From Verrucomicrobiota bacterium (GTDB taxonomy: Bacteria; Verrucomicrobiota; Lentisphaeria; JABSQK01; JAJFLO01): a DNA stretch of 46,332 bases. Below are positions 43,411 through 46,332 of this stretch, piece by piece. Each line of letters opens with the position of its first letter. Positions within the stretch are counted from its first letter, which is position 1. A program made the position numbers and the translations under genes. Location: NCBI GenBank assembly GCA_021772675.1, contig JAJFLO010000569.1, positions 1 to 46,332 on the forward strand, in the 5' to 3' direction. Under the pieces are notes generated by a model that was not told where the DNA came from, made no database searches, and saw only the letters and a list, made by a program, of their open reading frames with translations.

Positions 43411-43851
43411 TTAATCAGGTGCATTTGTGAAATAGTCTTTGATTTTCTCATTGAGATACAATTCTTTATCCATACAGAACTTGTTTGCATTTTTCATCAT
43501 ACCATTTAACATTCTGCCAATTTCCTTCAAGTCTGAAATCAGTATATTTACTTGTTCTAAAGAAAGGTAGTTACAATCACCGGCTGACTCTACCCAGTGT
43601 TGCGTCTCATATTGCTCACCATCTGCATCCGTTAATTTACTTATAAAATGTTTTATATATCTTCTTTTGCCCCATGCTTCAGCAATTTGTGCTCCAACGG
43701 AACGTGATGATCTGCGAACCTGATCAGTTAACGAATACATTTCTTCTTTTGGAAATTTCTTTGTCAATTCGAAAATCTGTTTTGATATTTGTCTTGCTTT
43801 TTTGTAAACAATCAAATCCTTAAAGCTGCTAGCATGTTGCAGGTTAGACAT
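43411..43851 (-). CDS. Four-helix-bundle protein, S23/IVS family
   Basis: The 146-residue all-helical protein has the family landmarks FKDLIVYKKARQIS (10-23), LTDQVRRSSRSVGAQIAEAW (41-60) and YETQHWVESA. The family was first seen inside intervening sequences of bacterial 23S rRNA genes and is also common as free-standing genes. A relative (Avd) is an accessory protein of diversity-generating retroelements, but no reverse transcriptase is visible here. Its role is unknown; RNA or nucleic-acid binding is suspected for the fold. The ATG has AGGAG 5 nt upstream. It sits between an outer-membrane factor and its adaptor, flanked on both sides by inverted heptamer repeats, which suggests insertion into the operon. 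Confidence 0.88.
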   Translation of the reverse strand: MSNLQHASSFKDLIVYKKARQISKQIFELTKKFPKEEMYSLTDQVRRSSRSVGAQIAEAWGKRRYIKHFISKLTDADGEQYETQHWVESAGDCNYLSLEQVNILISDLKEIGRMLNGMMKNANKFCMDKELYLNEKIKDYFTNAPD

Positions 43852-43909
43852 TTACTCTCCTAATTATTTTTCTCTGTTAACTTCTAACTTTTTTGTCTGC
43901 TACTCGTTT

Positions 43910-43958
43910 ACTGCCAACTGTTCACTGATTACTGTCAACTGTTTACTGTTTACTGTTT
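43910..43958. repeat. Heptamer array, 7 units, inverted relative to the first
   Basis: Seven 7-bp units (actgcca, actgttc, actgatt, actgtca, then three actgttt). They are the reverse complement of the units at 43212-43337, so the four-helix-bundle gene lies between inverted arrays. The array overlaps the 3' end of the outer-membrane factor gene, whose last five residues (VNSKQ) and stop are encoded by repeat sequence. Confidence 0.88.
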
Positions 43959-45379
43959 ACTTCATTTTTCTTGTCTTCGACGAAAAAATCTCCACCCAGA
44001 GCTAAATACAGATTAAGCCGATTTTGAATTCGTAAATTTTTTATGCTAAGATAATTACTTTGTGCGTCAAACGATCGTCGTTGCGCTTCTAATAATGTCG
44101 TTATATTTTCAAGTCCTTTTTGATAACGTTCCAAAGCAATTGTTTCAGCAGTTACGGATTCGTCTTTTGCTGATTCTAATGCCATCTCACGATTATATAA
44201 TAAAGGTTCATTGGTAATACCATCTTCCACTTCTTGAAGAGCAACTAATACCAGTTGAGAAAACTCTGCTAAAGATTCATTTCGGCTCGCTAATGCCATA
44301 GCTCGTTCTGCTGAAAGACGGCCACCTTCATATATAGGTTGCATAATTGCCGCGGCAATATTCCAGACGCCAAAATTAGAGTTCATCAAATTTTTGAATT
44401 TACTACTGGATGTTCCGCCACTGCCTGTTAGTGCAAGTGATGGCAGCCAGTTCCGTTTTTGATTTATCCAGCGATGATCCTTTGCTGATAACCGATGAAA
44501 ACCAGCAATAAGATCAGGTCGACGCATTAGTAAATCCATTGGTAATCCCACCGGGATCTGCTGCTTCAATTTCGGGAAGGATTTATTTGTTTCGATCTCA
44601 GCTCCGGGATAGCGACCCAACAGAATTTCGACCTGCCGTTTACTGCTCTGAAAATTAGACTGTGCTTCGTATAACCGATTCTTTGCGCCGAATACATTCG
44701 CCCGTGCTAAGCGCACATCAAGTGCGCTATTGATGCCAGTGCGAAATCCCTGCTCGATATTGATTAGTGAATCTTCAAAACTCTTAACTGTTTTTTGGGC
44801 CAGACTAACTTGCAATTTTGCTTCTATCAGGTTACACCATGATTTTGCGACGTTACCTGCAACAGATAACGATATAGAATTTTTATCCATTGTTGCTGCA
44901 TTCAGATCACTTAATGCTGCATGTTTTTGATGACGTAACCGACCCCATAAATCAATTTCCCAGTTAGTACTTAACCCAAGGTTATAATTATTTGAACGGA
45001 CATTTGAAAGAGCAAATCCACTGGACGATGTGCGTTTCGCACGAGATGCACCGAGATCAAAATTCAAATTTGGTTTAAGAGATGCACCGTCAATTTTAGC
45101 TTGAGCTAATGCTGAGTTTACTCGTGCTGTCGCTGCTTTGATATCCCAATTCTTCTGAATTGCCTCATTTACCAGATTTGTTAAGTTTTCATCCTTAATA
45201 TCATTAAGCCAGCCAATTGGATTATCCTCAGTTTGATTACTATTCTGAGACACCCATTTTTCCGGAAACTTCACCCCGATCTCTGTTTGCACATCCTTCA
45301 ACGTATTTTTTGTTTTGCATCCCACCAAGGTTATCAAACTTATTAATGCTATTAGAATTTTCCCTTTAATATTCGACAT
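43943..45379 (-). CDS. Outer-membrane efflux lipoprotein, TolC/NodT (OprM-like) family
   Basis: The 478-residue protein has a lipoprotein signal (LISLITLVGC, lipid site Cys21) and two OEP repeats. Typical features are WEIDLWGRLRHQKHAAL in the first half, the PVGLPMDLLMRRPDLIAG linker (about 277-294), and LQPIYEGGRL-like IMQPIYEGGRLSAERA in the second. It should form the outer-membrane channel of a tripartite efflux system with the adaptor encoded downstream. It begins 37 nt after the tetR stop, same strand, so it is probably in one operon. Its C-terminus runs into the heptamer array: VNSKQ and the TAA come from repeat units, so the original end may have been replaced. The N-terminal ATG is clear; the ribosome site is poor. 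Confidence 0.94.
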   Translation of the reverse strand: MSNIKGKILIALISLITLVGCKTKNTLKDVQTEIGVKFPEKWVSQNSNQTEDNPIGWLNDIKDENLTNLVNEAIQKNWDIKAATARVNSALAQAKIDGASLKPNLNFDLGASRAKRTSSSGFALSNVRSNNYNLGLSTNWEIDLWGRLRHQKHAALSDLNAATMDKNSISLSVAGNVAKSWCNLIEAKLQVSLAQKTVKSFEDSLINIEQGFRTGINSALDVRLARANVFGAKNRLYEAQSNFQSSKRQVEILLGRYPGAEIETNKSFPKLKQQIPVGLPMDLLMRRPDLIAGFHRLSAKDHRWINQKRNWLPSLALTGSGGTSSSKFKNLMNSNFGVWNIAAAIMQPIYEGGRLSAERAMALASRNESLAEFSQLVLVALQEVEDGITNEPLLYNREMALESAKDESVTAETIALERYQKGLENITTLLEAQRRSFDAQSNYLSIKNLRIQNRLNLYLALGGDFFVEDKKNEVNSKQ

Positions 45380-45416
45380 TATTTATTCAATATTCATTAT
45401 TAATTTTTTTCCAGTA

Positions 45417-46043
45417 TCAAGTATCCAGTTTCATTCCATTTGTTACAAACTTCACCAACCGATCAATCATTCCATCAAAATCACTGCTATTACATAAACC
45501 ATCTGAGATGTGTGTTAAGCGGTCACCAGCCATTAGTGATCCAATCATTGTACAAATGAGAAAGTGAAAACGCCAGTGAATTTCTTCCTTCGTATAGTTT
45601 GGCCTGGCCTTGCATAATGCTTCCACAAATTCATCACATACCCGTTTGAAATACTTTTGATGAATCGTTTTTTTAAGCTCTGGCAATTCTGAAAATGCTC
45701 GCCCAATCATCGTGCTGAACTGTTGACGGTTTTTATTTGATTTCCCCATTTTTTTCATGGGCACTAAAAAGGCTCTTACAATCTCTCCAACAACAGCATC
45801 ATTATCGGGTGTATTTTTAATTTCATGCAAGCCTTTGCGGCGTTCAGCATTCAATGTTTCGAATCGACGTCCGACCAGCTCAGTGAATAATGCCTCTTTA
45901 GAGCCAAAATGATAATGGATTGCCGCAATATTGACATTCGCCTCTTTTACGACATTGCGGATGGACGTACCTGCAAAACCATTCTTAGCGAACTGTTTTT
46001 CCGCTATTGCCAGTATTTTATCTTTAGTATTTTTATCTGCCAT
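45417..46043 (-). CDS. TetR/AcrR-family transcriptional repressor
   Basis: The 208-residue protein has an N-terminal TetR helix-turn-helix (about 8-55: AEKQFAKNGFAGTSIRNVVK, then NIAAIHYHFGSKEALF) and a helical ligand-binding C-terminal domain resembling that of CerR/YbiH-type members. It is first in the efflux gene row and should control it together with its own expression. A perfect 10-bp palindrome (46054-46063) lies 10 bp before the start codon. The inducer is unknown. Confidence 0.94.
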   Translation of the reverse strand: MADKNTKDKILAIAEKQFAKNGFAGTSIRNVVKEANVNIAAIHYHFGSKEALFTELVGRRFETLNAERRKGLHEIKNTPDNDAVVGEIVRAFLVPMKKMGKSNKNRQQFSTMIGRAFSELPELKKTIHQKYFKRVCDEFVEALCKARPNYTKEEIHWRFHFLICTMIGSLMAGDRLTHISDGLCNSSDFDGMIDRLVKFVTNGMKLDT

Positions 46044-46053
46044 AAGATTAAAA

Positions 46054-46063
46054 CAAACGTTTG
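46054..46063. promoter_or_regulatory. Candidate operator CAAACGTTTG
   Basis: This is a perfect 10-bp palindrome directly upstream of the tetR start; outer positions 46050-46051 and 46066-46067 also pair. TetR-family repressors of this type commonly bind AACGTT-centred palindromes beside their own gene, so autoregulation and control of the efflux operon is likely. Confidence 0.6.
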
Positions 46064-46210
46064 AATTAATTTAATTGTAGATGCCCTTGATGGAATTTAC
46101 AAGAGACATTTTAATTAACGAGAAAAATTAGTCGGGAATTTGATAATAATTTAATCCATTATACCATATATAAATCATATGTTAGAGGATACTAGATAAG
46201 CTCGGCGTAA

Positions 46211-46332
46211 GTCCTTCGGGTGTGCATTGTCTGTACTGGATGGAGTTATATCTTTGGAGGATCGAGGCGTACTGAGGTACTCCCCAATCTTCTAAGGATG
46301 CAAATCCGCCTGTACAAACAACCCAAAGGGCG
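46211..46332. repeat. Long imperfect inverted repeat at the window edge
   Basis: The centre is GTAC-TGAG-GTAC at 46269-46280. The flanking arms pair imperfectly outward for about 55-60 bp each, with shared words such as ctgtac/gtacaa and ttcgggt/acccaaag. No coding frame is present. It resembles a REP- or MITE-type palindromic element and may continue past the window. Confidence 0.6.

Larger units (their letters stand above)
43177..43883. other. Candidate cassette: four-helix-bundle gene bounded by inverted repeats
   Basis: aagttaacag at 43177-43186 is perfectly inverted at 43874-43883. Just inside the left end and just outside the right end lie arrays of 7-bp repeats, in opposite orientation. 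The only gene inside is the four-helix-bundle gene. The cassette separates two genes that normally adjoin. This is inference from symmetry; no recombination site is proven. Confidence 0.4.

Noticed and set aside
43175-43411. 78-codon frame with repeating CSLFTVY
   Set aside because: It is a translation of the heptamer array; 7-bp units give a 7-residue period in any open frame. No support as a gene.
43411-43851. Diversity-generating retroelement (because of the Avd-like fold)
   Set aside because: No reverse transcriptase, template repeat or variable repeat is visible anywhere in the window.
1-46332. tRNA or rRNA genes
   Set aside because: I looked through the intergenic stretches and saw no cloverleaf or rRNA-like conserved sequence; a covariance-model scan would be decisive.

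Overview
The window reads as a chromosome segment from a Gram-negative, diderm bacterium with moderately AT-rich DNA. Evidence for the envelope type is LspA, two predicted lipoproteins, a SurA/PrsA-like exported isomerase, an LpxH-like phosphoesterase, and an RND-type adaptor with an outer-membrane factor. The style (a giant beta-rich secreted protein with DUF2341 modules, TraR/DksA next to lspA, and many CACGAAA-type or heptameric intergenic repeats) recalls PVC-like or Omnitrophota-like lineages. That placement is inference only and of low confidence.

Positions 1-2275 are a decayed zone. It holds a possible small membrane protein, a frameshifted remnant of a metal ABC transporter permease, and two related short TA-flanked inverted-repeat elements (MITE-like). 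One of these elements sits inside the permease remnant.

Positions 2276-13936 are mostly housekeeping genes. On the minus strand lie, in transcription order, a TraR/DksA-type regulator, lspA (GTG start, 3 nt after it), miaA, a lipoprotein of unknown function and a PpiC-type isomerase. Then follow xseA (+), serC (-), a methyltransferase with a zinc-ribbon-like N-terminus whose best start is ATT (-), hflX (+, TTG start) and a metallophosphoesterase (+). A 1.2-kb gene-free gap between the methyltransferase and hflX holds another MITE-like element and several palindromic repeats.

Positions 15287-41575 are a single open reading frame of 8762 codons. It encodes an exported, mosaic giant protein. 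Its parts are beta-helix-like arrays with an exact 240-bp period, a DUF11-like domain, three DUF2341-type modules, seven copies of a roughly 340-residue unit I cannot name, two nested insertions inside those units, calcium-binding aspartate-rich repeats, a pectate-lyase-like parallel beta-helix and a C-terminal beta domain. The 1.35 kb before it is gene-poor and includes a possible 17-codon leader frame.

Positions 41739-46043 (minus) form an efflux locus: tetR, an outer-membrane factor and a membrane-fusion adaptor. A four-helix-bundle (S23/IVS family) gene lies between the last two, bounded by inverted arrays of 7-bp repeats. The repeats even encode the last residues of the outer-membrane factor. 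No inner-membrane pump follows; the adaptor gene converges on the giant gene. The right edge is part of a long imperfect inverted repeat.
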